From contig NZ_CP069127.1 of the NCBI RefSeq assembly GCF_016811915.1, positions 3,509,001 to 3,573,000 of the forward strand: 64,000 nt of DNA, read 5' to 3'. Below the pieces are notes generated by a model. That model saw only the letters and a program-made list of their open reading frames with translations. It made no database searches and was not told the DNA's origin. The translations under genes and the position numbers were made by a program. Below are positions 18,858 through 28,050 of this stretch, one piece after another. The DNA is from Brevibacillus choshinensis. GTDB lineage: Bacteria; Bacillota; Bacilli; Brevibacillales; Brevibacillaceae. Every line of letters starts with the position of its first letter. Within the stretch, counting starts at the first letter, position 1.

Positions 18858-20018
18858 CTAAAGCCCTACCGTATACAATTCCCGTGCCTGAGTTCGAGCC
18901 CAGCGATCAGCGGCAAAAATCTCCTCAAGCGTCGGGTCGTTAACTCCAAGGTGAGCTTCGCATGTCTTTCTGACGATGGTTTCAATCTCTAGAAAACGAA
19001 TGGCACCTTTTAAAAACAAGTCGACGGCAACCTCATTGGCTGCATTCAGCACAGCTGTGTGAGTGCCGCCAGCTTTTCCGCACTCATACGCCAATTGTAA
19101 CAGAGGATAGCGCTCAAAATCCATGGCAGCAAAGTGAAGAGTGCTCAGTCGGGCCAAATCGAGTGCTTCTGTCTCCAGATTCATCCGCACCGGATAGCTG
19201 AGCGCGTACTGAATGGGAACGCGCATGTCCGGGGTACCCAGCTGCGCCATGACCGCCTTGTCTTTGTATTCTACCATAGAGTGAATGATACTTTCATAAT
19301 GCAGCACACACTCGATTCTCTCGTACGGCAATCCAAACAGCCAGTGAGCTTCAATCACTTCGAACCCTTTATTCATCATGGTTGCCGAGTCGATCGTGAT
19401 TTTCGCTCCCATGCTCCAGTTCGGATGAGCCAGGGCTTGGGCGACTGTGACTTGTTCCAAATCTTTTCGGTCTAAATGACGAAAAGACCCTCCCGATGCA
19501 GTCAAGATGATGCGAGCTACGTCTGCGCTGCGCTCCCCTTGCATGCATTGAAATACCGCGGAGTGCTCACTATCCACCGGGATGATGGACACCCCTTTTT
19601 TCTTCGCTGCCTTCATCACAACCGGTCCTGCACTCACGAGTGTCTCCTTGTTGGCAAGGCCAATCGTCTTGCCCGCTTCGATGGCTGCCAACGTAGGAGC
19701 GACACCGACACTTCCAACAATGGCAGTCATGACAAAATTTGCCGATTCATGGCGGGCAACCAGCTCAAGCCCTTCCGGCCCGTAAGCAATTTGAGGTTTG
19801 GCACTTCCTGCCAGCAGTCTCTCCAAGGCAATCGCTGCTTGTTCACTTCCTACAGAAACCAGCTCAGGGCGGAACTTCATGACTTGCTCTGCCAGCAAGT
19901 CCACATTGGTCCCTGCCGCCAGAGCGACAACCGCAAACTCCTCGGGATGCTGTTCGACCACATTCAGCGTGCTTGTACCTACCGAACCGGTCGAACCCAA
20001 GAGCGCTATCTGTTTCAA
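18858..20018 (-). CDS. dxr: 1-deoxy-D-xylulose 5-phosphate reductoisomerase
   Basis: NADPH-dependent second step of the MEP isoprenoid pathway. The 386-residue protein has the Rossmann motif [12 protein letters not shown] at the N terminus, NKETLVSAG, the metal and substrate motif [11 protein letters not shown] and [10 protein letters not shown] choose TTG (20016-20018), giving [12 protein letters not shown] like characterised orthologues, with GAGGGTG upstream. An in-frame GTG three codons earlier is part of that ribosome site. Confidence 0.96.
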   Translation of the reverse strand: MKQIALLGSTGSVGTSTLNVVEQHPEEFAVVALAAGTNVDLLAEQVMKFRPELVSVGSEQAAIALERLLAGSAKPQIAYGPEGLELVARHESANFVMTAIVGSVGVAPTLAAIEAGKTIGLANKETLVSAGPVVMKAAKKKGVSIIPVDSEHSAVFQCMQGERSADVARIILTASGGSFRHLDRKDLEQVTVAQALAHPNWSMGAKITIDSATMMNKGFEVIEAHWLFGLPYERIECVLHYESIIHSMVEYKDKAVMAQLGTPDMRVPIQYALSYPVRMNLETEALDLARLSTLHFAAMDFERYPLLQLAYECGKAGGTHTAVLNAANEVAVDLFLKGAIRFLEIETIVRKTCEAHLGVNDPTLEEIFAADRWARTQARELYTVGL

Positions 20019-20054
20019 TGATTTCACCCTCTATATTTCTTTATGCGCCAAGTC

Positions 20055-20840
20055 TCAGACGATACCTAGTAGATGCAAAACCGGAAACACAAGAAGAAAG
20101 CTGTCAAACCGATCAAGCACTCCCCCGTGCCCAGGTATCAGTGTACCGGAATCTTTGACTCCGTAATGGCGCTTCAGCCCGGATTCAACCAAATCTCCCA
20201 ATTGCCCCACGATTCCTGCGACCACGGCAATCATGAGAGCCTGTGATACACTTGCATTTCCAAACCAAGCATTTACCGCCAGTACTACAACGACTGCAGC
20301 CACGAGACCGCCCAGCGATCCCTCGATCGTCTTGTTAGGACTAATCTCGGGCCACAGTTTATTTTTTCCGATCGCTTTCCCGACAAAATATGCGCCCGAG
20401 TCAGTCGACCAGATTGCCAGAATGACCAGCACCGTTAACATCAATCCGTCCGGTAGATTGCGGGCAGCAGCCATATATGTAAAACCGAAGCCTATGTATA
20501 ACGCCCCCACCAACGTAAGGGCGACGTGTTCGATATGAAACTGATTTTTCCGCAGAACGGAGTAAATCAATAAAAGCATGAGTATCGCTATCATCAGATC
20601 CGGCGTGCTGATGGGAAGCCATGTAGAAAAAGTAAGGGATGGCCAAAGAATGCTCACCATCAAAACATATCCAAGGATCCCTGCCACATCGAATGGCTGA
20701 AGGCGTGCCATCCGCATAAATTCAAAATGGCCAATGAAGGCCAGCAGCAAAACCAAGAGTGAATACCAGGCTCCTCCTAAATAAATCATGAGCAGGAAGG
20801 CCGCTCCACCAATCAAACCAGTAATTATTCGTTGCTTCAA
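20055..20840 (-). CDS. cdsA: Phosphatidate cytidylyltransferase
   Basis: Integral membrane enzyme forming CDP-diacylglycerol from CTP and phosphatidate, the branch point of phospholipid synthesis. The 261-residue protein has about eight hydrophobic segments and the family signature near the C terminus, with KRHYGVKDSG, IPGHGGVLDRFDS. The start is TTG (20838-20840) with GAGGTGG six bases upstream. It follows uppS by 17 bases. Confidence 0.95.
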   Translation of the reverse strand: MKQRIITGLIGGAAFLLMIYLGGAWYSLLVLLLAFIGHFEFMRMARLQPFDVAGILGYVLMVSILWPSLTFSTWLPISTPDLMIAILMLLLIYSVLRKNQFHIEHVALTLVGALYIGFGFTYMAAARNLPDGLMLTVLVILAIWSTDSGAYFVGKAIGKNKLWPEISPNKTIEGSLGGLVAAVVVVLAVNAWFGNASVSQALMIAVVAGIVGQLGDLVESGLKRHYGVKDSGTLIPGHGGVLDRFDSFLLVFPVLHLLGIV

Positions 20841-20857
20841 CAGATTCCACCTCTCGG

Positions 20858-21628
20858 CTATACCGCCCCGTAGCGACGAGCTCGGCCTTGGTACTCCACA
20901 ATCGCTTGATAAAAGTGTTCACGGGTAAAATCAGGCCAAAGTACATCCGTAAACCACATTTCCGTGTAGGCCAATTGCCAAAGCATAAAGTTGCTCAAGC
21001 GAATCTCTCCACTAGTGCGAATCAAGAGGTCTGGGTCGGGAATATCGCTTGTATACAGGTAACGGGAAATGACTTCTTCATCCAAATTCTTTGGGTCGAG
21101 CTTCCCCTCTTTTACTTGCTCCGCAATCATCGAAAACGCTTTGACAATCTCGTCACGACCGCCGTAATTCAACGCAAAGTTAAGCTGCAGTCCACTGTTG
21201 TCTTTTGTTTTCTCTTCTGCTTCCAGCAAAGCCTTCAAGGTATGCGAAGGCAATTCCTCTTTGCTGCCCATCATGCATATGCGAACATTTCGTTCAATTA
21301 ATTCATCCAATTCTGTCGACAAAAATTCCTGCGGAAGCTTCATGAGAAAATCCACTTCGTCCCGCGGTCGCTTCCAGTTTTCGGTAGAAAAAGCGTACAT
21401 CGTCATATAGCGCACGCCAATTTCATCGGCGGCTTTGACGACTTCCTTTACCGTTTTCATTCCTGCACGATGCCCGGCGACCCGGGGTAAATTACGCATC
21501 TTGGCCCATCTTCCATTCCCGTCCATGATGACAGCCACGTGCTCCGGGATTTTGCCCGAGAGATCCAGCTCTTCCTGTACGGCTTGTTTTTCCTTCCGGG
21601 ACCATTTGCGCGCTAGATGTTCTAACAT
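20858..21628 (-). CDS. uppS: Isoprenyl transferase (undecaprenyl diphosphate synthase)
   Basis: Cis-prenyltransferase making the C55 carrier for peptidoglycan and wall polymers. The 256-residue product has IMDGNGRWA (34-42) with the catalytic Asp, the HRAGMKTVK loop, the FSTENWKRP motif and a C-terminal DLLIRTSGEIRLSNFMLWQ-type segment. The ATG has GGGGGA upstream. It is first of the uppS-cdsA-dxr-rseP-ispG run. Confidence 0.96.
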   Translation of the reverse strand: MLEHLARKWSRKEKQAVQEELDLSGKIPEHVAVIMDGNGRWAKMRNLPRVAGHRAGMKTVKEVVKAADEIGVRYMTMYAFSTENWKRPRDEVDFLMKLPQEFLSTELDELIERNVRICMMGSKEELPSHTLKALLEAEEKTKDNSGLQLNFALNYGGRDEIVKAFSMIAEQVKEGKLDPKNLDEEVISRYLYTSDIPDPDLLIRTSGEIRLSNFMLWQLAYTEMWFTDVLWPDFTREHFYQAIVEYQGRARRYGAV

Positions 21629-21663
21629 AAAGTGTTCCCCCGTAATGAGAGATATAGACGTAC

Positions 21664-21686
21664 ATCCCCCTCAATATGAGGGGGAT
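21664..21686 (-). other. Strong stem-loop between frr and uppS
   Basis: A perfect 10-bp stem (ATCCCCCTCA / TGAGGGGGAT) with a three-base loop, 10 bases after the frr stop. No T tract follows, so it is more likely an mRNA-stability or processing element than a terminator. Confidence 0.6.
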
Positions 21687-21695
21687 TCCCTTGAA

Positions 21696-22253
21696 TTACA
21701 CTTCCAAGATGTCTTTCTCTTTGTCTTTCACGACTTTGTCGACTTCTGCGATGAATTTATCCGTAGTCTTTTGCACGGTCTCTTGATGACGGCGAGACTC
21801 ATCTTCCGAAATCGTAGCTGCTTTCTCCAGCTTTTTAATTTCGTCGTTTGCATCGCGGCGAATGTTGCGGATCGCTACTTTTGTTTCTTCCCCGCTCTTA
21901 CCTGCCAGCTTCACCAGATCCTTGCGGCGCTCTTCTGTGAGCGGTGGAATGATCAAGCGAATGATTACGCCATCATTGCTCGGCGAAATTCCCAAATCGG
22001 ATTGCTGCAGAGCACGGTCAATCTCTTTCAGTGCCGTTTTGTCCCATGGTTGAATGGTCAGCATGCGTGGTTCGGGAACGCTTACGTTTGCCAATTGGCT
22101 AATGGGTGTAGGCGTACCGTAGTAATCAACCATCACGCGATCCAGCATGGCTGGGTTTGCACGACCTGCACGCAGAGTGGACAGGTCTCTTTTCAAATTG
22201 GCGATCGCTTTATTCATGCGATCTTCCATGTCTTTAATCACGTTTTGTGCCAT
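21696..22253 (-). CDS. frr: Ribosome recycling factor
   Basis: Splits post-termination ribosomes together with EF-G. The 185-residue protein is of standard length and shows LRAGRANPAMLDRV, YYGTPTPISQLANVSVPEPR and the RRDANDEIKKLEK segment of the helical domain. An AGGGGG ribosome site lies upstream. It follows pyrH by four bases, the universal pyrH-frr pair. Confidence 0.97.
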   Translation of the reverse strand: MAQNVIKDMEDRMNKAIANLKRDLSTLRAGRANPAMLDRVMVDYYGTPTPISQLANVSVPEPRMLTIQPWDKTALKEIDRALQQSDLGISPSNDGVIIRLIIPPLTEERRKDLVKLAGKSGEETKVAIRNIRRDANDEIKKLEKAATISEDESRRHQETVQKTTDKFIAEVDKVVKDKEKDILEV

Positions 22254-22257
22254 TCGA

Positions 22258-23133
<876 letters not shown>

Positions 23134-23136
23134 TTA

Positions 23137-24024
23137 TTATTGCTTATTTACTTGCGCCATAACTTCAGCAGCGAAGTCTTCTTGCTTTTTCTCGATACCT
23201 TCGCCCACTTGGAAACGAGCGAATTCTTTCAAGGTAGCACCTGCTTCTTTCAGCAGAGCAGATACTTTCTTGTCTGGATCTTTAACGAATGGCTGTTCAA
23301 CCAGTACGTACTCTTCGAAGAACTTGGAGAGACGGCCTTCCACCATTTTCTCAACGATGTTAGCAGGTTTGCCTTCAGCCAGTGCTTGGTTTTTCAGAAC
23401 CTCGCGCTCGCGTTCGATCTCGTCTGCGGAAACCTCTTCACGGTTTGCAAAGCGTGGGTTCGACGCTGCAGCGTGCATGCCGAGGTCTTTTGCCAAGGTT
23501 TCGTTTTGAGTGCCTTCCAGAGTAACCAGTACGCCGATGCGTCCACCCATGTGCAGGTAAGCACCGAATACGCCGCTGTCGGATTTCTCGGAAAGGAAGA
23601 AACGACGGAAGGAGATGTTTTCACCGATGGTGGAGATTTTCTCGTTGATTACGTGAGCCAGAGTCTCGCCAGCACCTTTGAAAGGTTGCTCCAGTGCTTC
23701 TTCAACAGTTGCAGGACGCTGGGATACTACGTGCTCAGCAATGTCTTTCACCAGTGTTTGGAACTCAGGGATTTTCGCTACGAAGTCTGTCTCGCAGTTT
23801 ACTTCTACTACAGCTGCTACGTTGCCAGCAACCGCAGTTGCAGTCAGACCTTCTGCTGCGATACGGCCGGATTTTTTCGCCGCTTTCGCGATACCGCGTT
23901 CACGGAGCAAGTCAATTGCTTTTTCCATGTCGCCGTTTGTTTCTTCCAGCGCGCGTTTGCAATCCATCATACCTGCACCTGTACGCTCACGCAGTTCTTT
24001 AACGGTTTGTGCACTAATTGCCAT
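23137..24024 (-). CDS. tsf: Translation elongation factor Ts
   Basis: Guanine nucleotide exchange factor for EF-Tu. The 295-residue protein starts [18 protein letters not shown] with the family MMDCKRAL segment, has the AEGL linker, and contains [10 protein letters not shown], where the EF-Tu contact motif TDF lies. The ATG has AAGGAGG eight bases upstream. It follows rpsB, as in most bacteria, with an attenuator-like hairpin between them. Confidence 0.97.
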   Translation of the reverse strand: MAISAQTVKELRERTGAGMMDCKRALEETNGDMEKAIDLLRERGIAKAAKKSGRIAAEGLTATAVAGNVAAVVEVNCETDFVAKIPEFQTLVKDIAEHVVSQRPATVEEALEQPFKGAGETLAHVINEKISTIGENISFRRFFLSEKSDSGVFGAYLHMGGRIGVLVTLEGTQNETLAKDLGMHAAASNPRFANREEVSADEIEREREVLKNQALAEGKPANIVEKMVEGRLSKFFEEYVLVEQPFVKDPDKKVSALLKEAGATLKEFARFQVGEGIEKKQEDFAAEVMAQVNKQ

Positions 24025-24078
24025 TGAGTTAACCTCCTTGGAAAGTACGATCTAAGTATTGTCTTGGTTACATTCAGT

Positions 24079-24119
24079 AAAAAAGGATGGACGGGGTTCT
24101 GACACCCTCAGTCCACCCT
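24079..24119 (-). terminator. Attenuator-like terminator between rpsB and tsf
   Basis: GGGTGGAC pairs with GTCCATCC, with an inner GGGT/ACCC helix, followed on the minus strand by six T. It sits in the rpsB-tsf gap and should lower tsf relative to rpsB transcript. Partial termination at this site is known in other bacteria. Confidence 0.7.
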
Positions 24120-24130
24120 CTTACACTTGC

Positions 24131-24838
24131 TTACGCAGTTGTTGTGGCTTGCTCTCCGCCTTGGTTGCCTTCTTGCAGGGCATCTGCCATTTTAGCAGTC
24201 AGCAGTTTTACAGCGCGAATTGCATCGTCGTTACCTGGGATCACATAATCGATCTCGTCTGGATCGCAGTTAGTATCTACGATTGCAACGATTGGGATAC
24301 CCAGTTTGCGAGCTTCTGCAACAGCGATGCGCTCTTTGCGTGGATCGATGACGAACAGAGCGTCCGGCAGTTGATCCATGTGAGCGATACCGCCGAGGAA
24401 TTTCTCCAGGCGATCCATTTCTTTGCGAAGAACGATTACTTCTTTCTTCGGCAATACTTCGAAAGTGCCATCTTGTTCCATACGCTTCAGCTCAGCCAAG
24501 CGAGAAGTACGTTTTTTGATGGTAGTGAAGTTTGTCAAGGTACCACCCAACCAACGTTGGTTGATGAAGTAGTGACCTGTGCGTTCTGCTTCTTCTTTTA
24601 CGGATTCTTGTGCTTGTTTCTTCGTACCAACGAAGAGCACTTTACCGCCGTTTTGAGCGAGTTCACGTACGAAGTTGTACGCTTCCTCAACTTTTTTCAC
24701 GGTTTTTTGCAGGTCGATAATGTAGATTCCGTTACGTTCGGTGAAGATATAGCGAGCCATTTTCGGGTTCCAACGACGAGTTTGGTGACCAAAGTGAACA
24801 CCAGCCTCGAGGAGTTGTTTCATCGAAATTACTGCCAT
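24131..24838 (-). CDS. rpsB: 30S ribosomal protein S2
   Basis: Small-subunit protein at the head-body junction. The 235-residue product begins [27 protein letters not shown]-like (S2 signature 1) and contains [19 protein letters not shown] and the [13 protein letters not shown] segment. It has the strong ribosome site AAGGAGGTG, its own promoter and a folded leader of about 110 nt. Confidence 0.98.
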   Translation of the reverse strand: MAVISMKQLLEAGVHFGHQTRRWNPKMARYIFTERNGIYIIDLQKTVKKVEEAYNFVRELAQNGGKVLFVGTKKQAQESVKEEAERTGHYFINQRWLGGTLTNFTTIKKRTSRLAELKRMEQDGTFEVLPKKEVIVLRKEMDRLEKFLGGIAHMDQLPDALFVIDPRKERIAVAEARKLGIPIVAIVDTNCDPDEIDYVIPGNDDAIRAVKLLTAKMADALQEGNQGGEQATTTA

Positions 24839-24868
24839 ATTTCACACCTCCTTAAAAGTGGTTTTTTT

Positions 24869-24937
24869 GATGCCTACCTCCGCCACACCGCATCTTCCAA
24901 GCAATTCTGCCTGAGGCAGCACCGTTGCTGGAATTGG
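24869..24937 (-). promoter_or_regulatory. Structured rpsB leader (candidate S2 autoregulatory RNA)
   Basis: Two hairpins lie between the promoter and the rpsB ribosome site. The first is a long stem with internal loops: CCA/TGG, AGCAA/TTGCT and CTGCC/GGCAG around a TCA loop (24897-24937). The second is GATGC/GCATC (24869-24894), followed by an A-rich stretch. The layout suggests autogenous control by S2, known for several bacterial lineages. Assignment to a known RNA family was not tested. Confidence 0.5.
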
Positions 24938-24965
24938 TGGACGTGCGATTTCAACACCGTAAATG

Positions 24966-24994
24966 AATATATCATATGGGACTTTCAATTGCAA
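24966..24994 (-). promoter_or_regulatory. Sigma-A promoter for rpsB-tsf
   Basis: Minus-strand -35 TTGCAA (24989-24994), a 17-base spacer and -10 TATATT (24966-24971). It starts about 24 bases after the end of the upstream motility-operon terminator, separating ribosomal from motility expression. Confidence 0.75.
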
Positions 24995-25017
24995 CAAACA
25001 GATTCCATTATTTTCGT

Positions 25018-25048
25018 AAAAAAACACCGCCTCATTTCTTAGGCGGTG
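25018..25048 (-). terminator. Terminator of the fla/che operon
   Basis: An 8-bp stem, CACCGCCT / AGGCGGTG, with loop AAGAAATG is followed by seven T. The stop codon of the last gene (TGA, 25032-25034) is inside the hairpin, so the end of the coding region forms the terminator. Confidence 0.85.
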
Positions 25049-25670
25049 TCGTGATCAATTTGACGATTTCCGTTTCTGTAGCTGGGGTAGAAATTTGATA
25101 GGTACCTACGCGGATCCTATCCAGCTTGTCTTGATTGCGCAGCTCGTCGACAAACTTGTTGTTCGCAGGCAAGATCCCCGCATCCACGAGCTGTTTAGCC
25201 ACTCCCTGGGCTGTTGCTTTATAGGGTACGGTAAAAGACACCTGCTTTTGTATCTCAGGTGCTTGTATCGCCGGCGCGGCTGGACTCTGTACAGGGTGCG
25301 GTGTCGCCGATGCTACCGTCTGCGCAGGCTGCGACGTGCTTACCTCGTTCTCTGCGATCGGCTTCTTTGGAGTCTCCGCTTGCTTGGTGACCGGTGTCTG
25401 TGGCTGTGTGGTCTGCTCCAGGGCAGGTGTCGCTGGCGCTTTGGGCGGCAGGGGGGCAGGCTTTACGTTCACTTTCTTTTCCTGCTGCCACTGCTCGTAT
25501 TCCTCTTTTGTCAAAACGACCATCTGCAGTTCCTGGGCAGCACTCTTGATCTCATCAGAAGATAGAGCCCTCGCTCCAGAAGGCACCTGTTTGCCAAAAA
25601 ACCATCCTGTGATTGAAGCGGCGACGATCAATCCAGCTCCAAAACCTAGCAACAGCTCCCGTTTATGCAT
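25032..25670 (-). CDS. Membrane-anchored protein with MltG-like LysM domain, no catalytic domain
   Basis: The 212-residue product has an N-terminal membrane segment (about residues 6-26), a Lys/Gln region, and a Pro/Ala/Thr/Gln-rich spacer (about 63-137) that should be extracytoplasmic. The C-terminal domain (about 140-210, with VPYKATAQGVAKQLVDAGIL and RVGTYQIS) resembles the LysM-like N-terminal domain of the endolytic transglycosylase MltG. The YceG catalytic domain is absent, so it may bind glycan without cutting it. Start ATG (25668-25670): GAGGT is seven bases upstream and overlaps the preceding gene by 8 bases. It is the last gene of the motility transcription unit. Confidence 0.8.
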   Translation of the reverse strand: MHKRELLLGFGAGLIVAASITGWFFGKQVPSGARALSSDEIKSAAQELQMVVLTKEEYEQWQQEKKVNVKPAPLPPKAPATPALEQTTQPQTPVTKQAETPKKPIAENEVSTSQPAQTVASATPHPVQSPAAPAIQAPEIQKQVSFTVPYKATAQGVAKQLVDAGILPANNKFVDELRNQDKLDRIRVGTYQISTPATETEIVKLITTPPKK

Positions 25671-26178
25671 CTGCCATACCTCTTTCATTCTTTGCCGCCA
25701 ACGCAAAGATCAGGTCGATCTCCCCACGCCCCGCTCCCAGTCGCTTGGCGATTTCATCGAGGGAAAGACCTTCCTGGCGCAATTCAAAGGCTCTACGGTA
25801 CCTCTCACGCAATACCAGCACGTCTTCGTCTTTGGCTACAGGCATCTGGAGAGCTTCCGCTTGCTGTATGCTTTCACGTTCCACTGTTGCCAGCTGTGCA
25901 GCTTTTCCGTGCTCCAATTGCTCCAATCGCTGTCGCAAATGCTTGATTTCCATTACGAGTTCTTCGTGGGACTGGTCGAGCTGTTTTTGCATCCAGTCTT
26001 TTTCTTGCTTTATTTGCCGGCTCATCTGCTGCAGGATTTTTTCCATTTCTGCCTTGTCCGTGGTGCGATGTGTCGGTAACATCGTGCCGGAATCACCAGA
26101 CGGCTTTGTCTTGATGAACAAAGCGACTGCCATGCTGAGGAATCCTACACCGATCAAGCTGAGATACACTACGTCCAT
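25663..26178 (-). CDS. SwrB-like / DUF6115 membrane protein
   Basis: The 171-residue product has one N-terminal membrane segment (about residues 3-22, VVYLSLIGVGFLSMAVALF), a central charged coiled coil (about 40-105), and a C-terminal helix-turn-helix-like segment (QEGLSLDEIAKRLGAGRGEIDLI). This plan and its place downstream of sigD match Bacillus SwrB (YlxL), which promotes flagellar export-gate assembly and swarming, although sequence similarity is weak. Start ATG (26176-26178) follows AAGGTGG. A longer TTG reading lacks a ribosome site. Confidence 0.75.
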   Translation of the reverse strand: MDVVYLSLIGVGFLSMAVALFIKTKPSGDSGTMLPTHRTTDKAEMEKILQQMSRQIKQEKDWMQKQLDQSHEELVMEIKHLRQRLEQLEHGKAAQLATVERESIQQAEALQMPVAKDEDVLVLRERYRRAFELRQEGLSLDEIAKRLGAGRGEIDLIFALAAKNERGMADA

Positions 26179-26216
26179 TTTGGCCACCTTCGCCTCTGGC
26201 ATGTCTTTTTGCAATA

Positions 26217-26558
26217 TTACATGGTTATATTAATATGCCGTCCCCGCAGCGGATCCCTCATCGATACCGGGAGAGAGGCCTTTGCTTCTCCTCCTGCTGC
26301 AAGGTTATCCGATGCAACTGTTCCAGATGATGTTTCTGTCTGTTCCTTATGCTGCTTTTGTTCCCGATCGCGAAGCTTGTTTTTTTCCGCATGCTCAATA
26401 TCCGTTGGTCGTTGACGATTCTGTTGATCATGGAGGGTTCGTTCATCAATTTGCGACTGCTGCTCATGCACGGTACGTTGCTGTTGCTGCTCCTGAATCC
26501 GGCTGACTTCGAGCGTACGCGGCAGTGCTACTTGCAATTCTACCGTCTTCAGACTCAC
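26217..26558 (-). CDS. Gln-rich small protein of the motility operon, unknown function
   Basis: The 113-residue hydrophilic protein has no membrane segment. It has a conserved-looking N terminus (KTVELQVALPRT), a long Gln/Glu/Arg/His-rich middle (about residues 20-75) that is probably helical or disordered, and a short C-terminal motif DPLRGRHINI. As I recall, small proteins with this head and a P-x-[KR]-G-x-x-[IV]-[DN]-[IL] tail occur at the same place in other Firmicutes, but I could not check this. The GTG start (26556-26558) has AGGGAG about 10 bases upstream. It lies between the FapA-like gene and the SwrB-like gene. Confidence 0.7.
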   Translation of the reverse strand: MSLKTVELQVALPRTLEVSRIQEQQQQRTVHEQQSQIDERTLHDQQNRQRPTDIEHAEKNKLRDREQKQHKEQTETSSGTVASDNLAAGGEAKASLPVSMRDPLRGRHINITM

Positions 26559-26598
26559 CCTCGTCCAACTCCCTTGTGCAAGTTGCTACTGATCTTAC

Positions 26599-28014
26599 TT
26601 AGATGAGCGTAGCGGTGGTGACTTCGCCATCCATCACGACGAATCGCGTTCTCGCATACTCATGTTTAATGAAGTGAACAAGCTTGCCAAACGTCATTTT
26701 GATACCCGGATACATGACGTGACTGGCCTCGATTGCAGCTGGACTGTCGCCTTTCAATTCTGCTTCCACATCTTTCTTGCGTGCCTCCAGCGTCTTGCAT
26801 TCTTTTTCCAATACCAATCGTGTATTGGTCAGCTTGATTTGCAGCATTCGCTTATCAGCTGGCAGCTCCCCGCTCGTCTGCAAAATTTGATTCATCACAT
26901 TCAGACCTTGGTCTGTCTTGCGCAAATTTTCGTACACGATTTGCAATTCTTTCTGGATTTGAACCAATTCTTGCCGCAGTTCAGGCTTCACACCTACTTC
27001 TAAAACCGTGGGTGTTGCACTCGTGTTTCCGAATACGCGTGCAGCGATCTTTTCCCCTGCCTGCAGAACCCCGCCAATGATAATGCCTTTCGCACCTTTG
27101 CAAATGATCTGCTTTCCTGCACGAACGGAAGAAAACATGATGCTTTGGGAAACGATTACTTGATTCCCCGCAGTTACGTTTGCATTTTGAATGAAGGAAG
27201 TGCGAATGTTTTGACCCGCTACAATTGAACCTTTGTCTTGAGCAACGATGCCGCTTTTGATTTCGATGGAACCGTCAGCGTGCAGCTCTGCACCCTCGAC
27301 ACTCCCTAATACACGAATGTCTCCGGATGCTTTTACCCGAAAACCGTTCAGAACGTTCCCGCGAATGACCACCGTTCCCACAAAATCGATGTTGCCAACT
27401 CCAAAGTCAACGTCTCCATTCACTTCAAAAACAGGGAAGACGTTCATTTTATCCTGATCCGTGAATGATACTTGTCCATCGATCGCAGCGTAAATCATCG
27501 TTCGCTCCGCATTGTGGACCACGTTTTTACCAGGCTTGATAATGGCTTCTTTGCCGGCCTTGGGAGCGATGGGCTCTCCGGTAACAGCAGTACCCGGTTT
27601 GCCTTGATCGGCAGGAATTCTTCGAGCCAGCAGCTGCCCTTTGGCTACATTGGGAATCGCCGTCACATTGTAATAGTCAACTCGACCATCTTCCAATTCC
27701 TTAGGACCTTCCTCATCTTTTACCGTTTCCAGATACGGATACTCGATGAAGCCGTCCTTTCCTGGCACAGGCTGGATTCCAACGGCGATGGTCGCTTGTG
27801 CATTGGCGTACTTTCTCGGCAGGGCGCACAAGTCTTTCACTACATTGTCCAAGATGCCAAACGTAACCCTCTGTTTATGTAGTTCCTTATAAATGTCCTC
27901 TTCTCTGAGTAAAAGGGCATCGAGATCCTCCTCATCTACTCGAAGTAGGATCCCCGCTTCCAATTTGTCTGCAGTTACTTTTACCTCTAATCGATATTTC
28001 CCGATCCCTTCCAA
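26599..28014 (-). CDS. fapA: FapA family protein (DUF342)
   Basis: The 471-residue protein has an N-terminal alpha/beta region, the DUF342 polymer-like core with repeated short beta segments (about 170-330, for example GNVLNGFRVKASGDIRVLGSVEGAELHADGSIEIKSG broken into its repeats), and a C-terminal coiled coil (about 345-430). In Vibrio FapA affects polar flagellation. In Firmicutes it commonly sits downstream of sigD and its role is unclear. The start is TTG (28012-28014), eight bases after GAGGGGG. It is separated from sigD by 36 bases. Confidence 0.88.
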   Translation of the reverse strand: MEGIGKYRLEVKVTADKLEAGILLRVDEEDLDALLLREEDIYKELHKQRVTFGILDNVVKDLCALPRKYANAQATIAVGIQPVPGKDGFIEYPYLETVKDEEGPKELEDGRVDYYNVTAIPNVAKGQLLARRIPADQGKPGTAVTGEPIAPKAGKEAIIKPGKNVVHNAERTMIYAAIDGQVSFTDQDKMNVFPVFEVNGDVDFGVGNIDFVGTVVIRGNVLNGFRVKASGDIRVLGSVEGAELHADGSIEIKSGIVAQDKGSIVAGQNIRTSFIQNANVTAGNQVIVSQSIMFSSVRAGKQIICKGAKGIIIGGVLQAGEKIAARVFGNTSATPTVLEVGVKPELRQELVQIQKELQIVYENLRKTDQGLNVMNQILQTSGELPADKRMLQIKLTNTRLVLEKECKTLEARKKDVEAELKGDSPAAIEASHVMYPGIKMTFGKLVHFIKHEYARTRFVVMDGEVTTATLI

Positions 28015-28050
28015 TCTTCTAACCCCCTCAAACCATTGGGTACTTTACCT

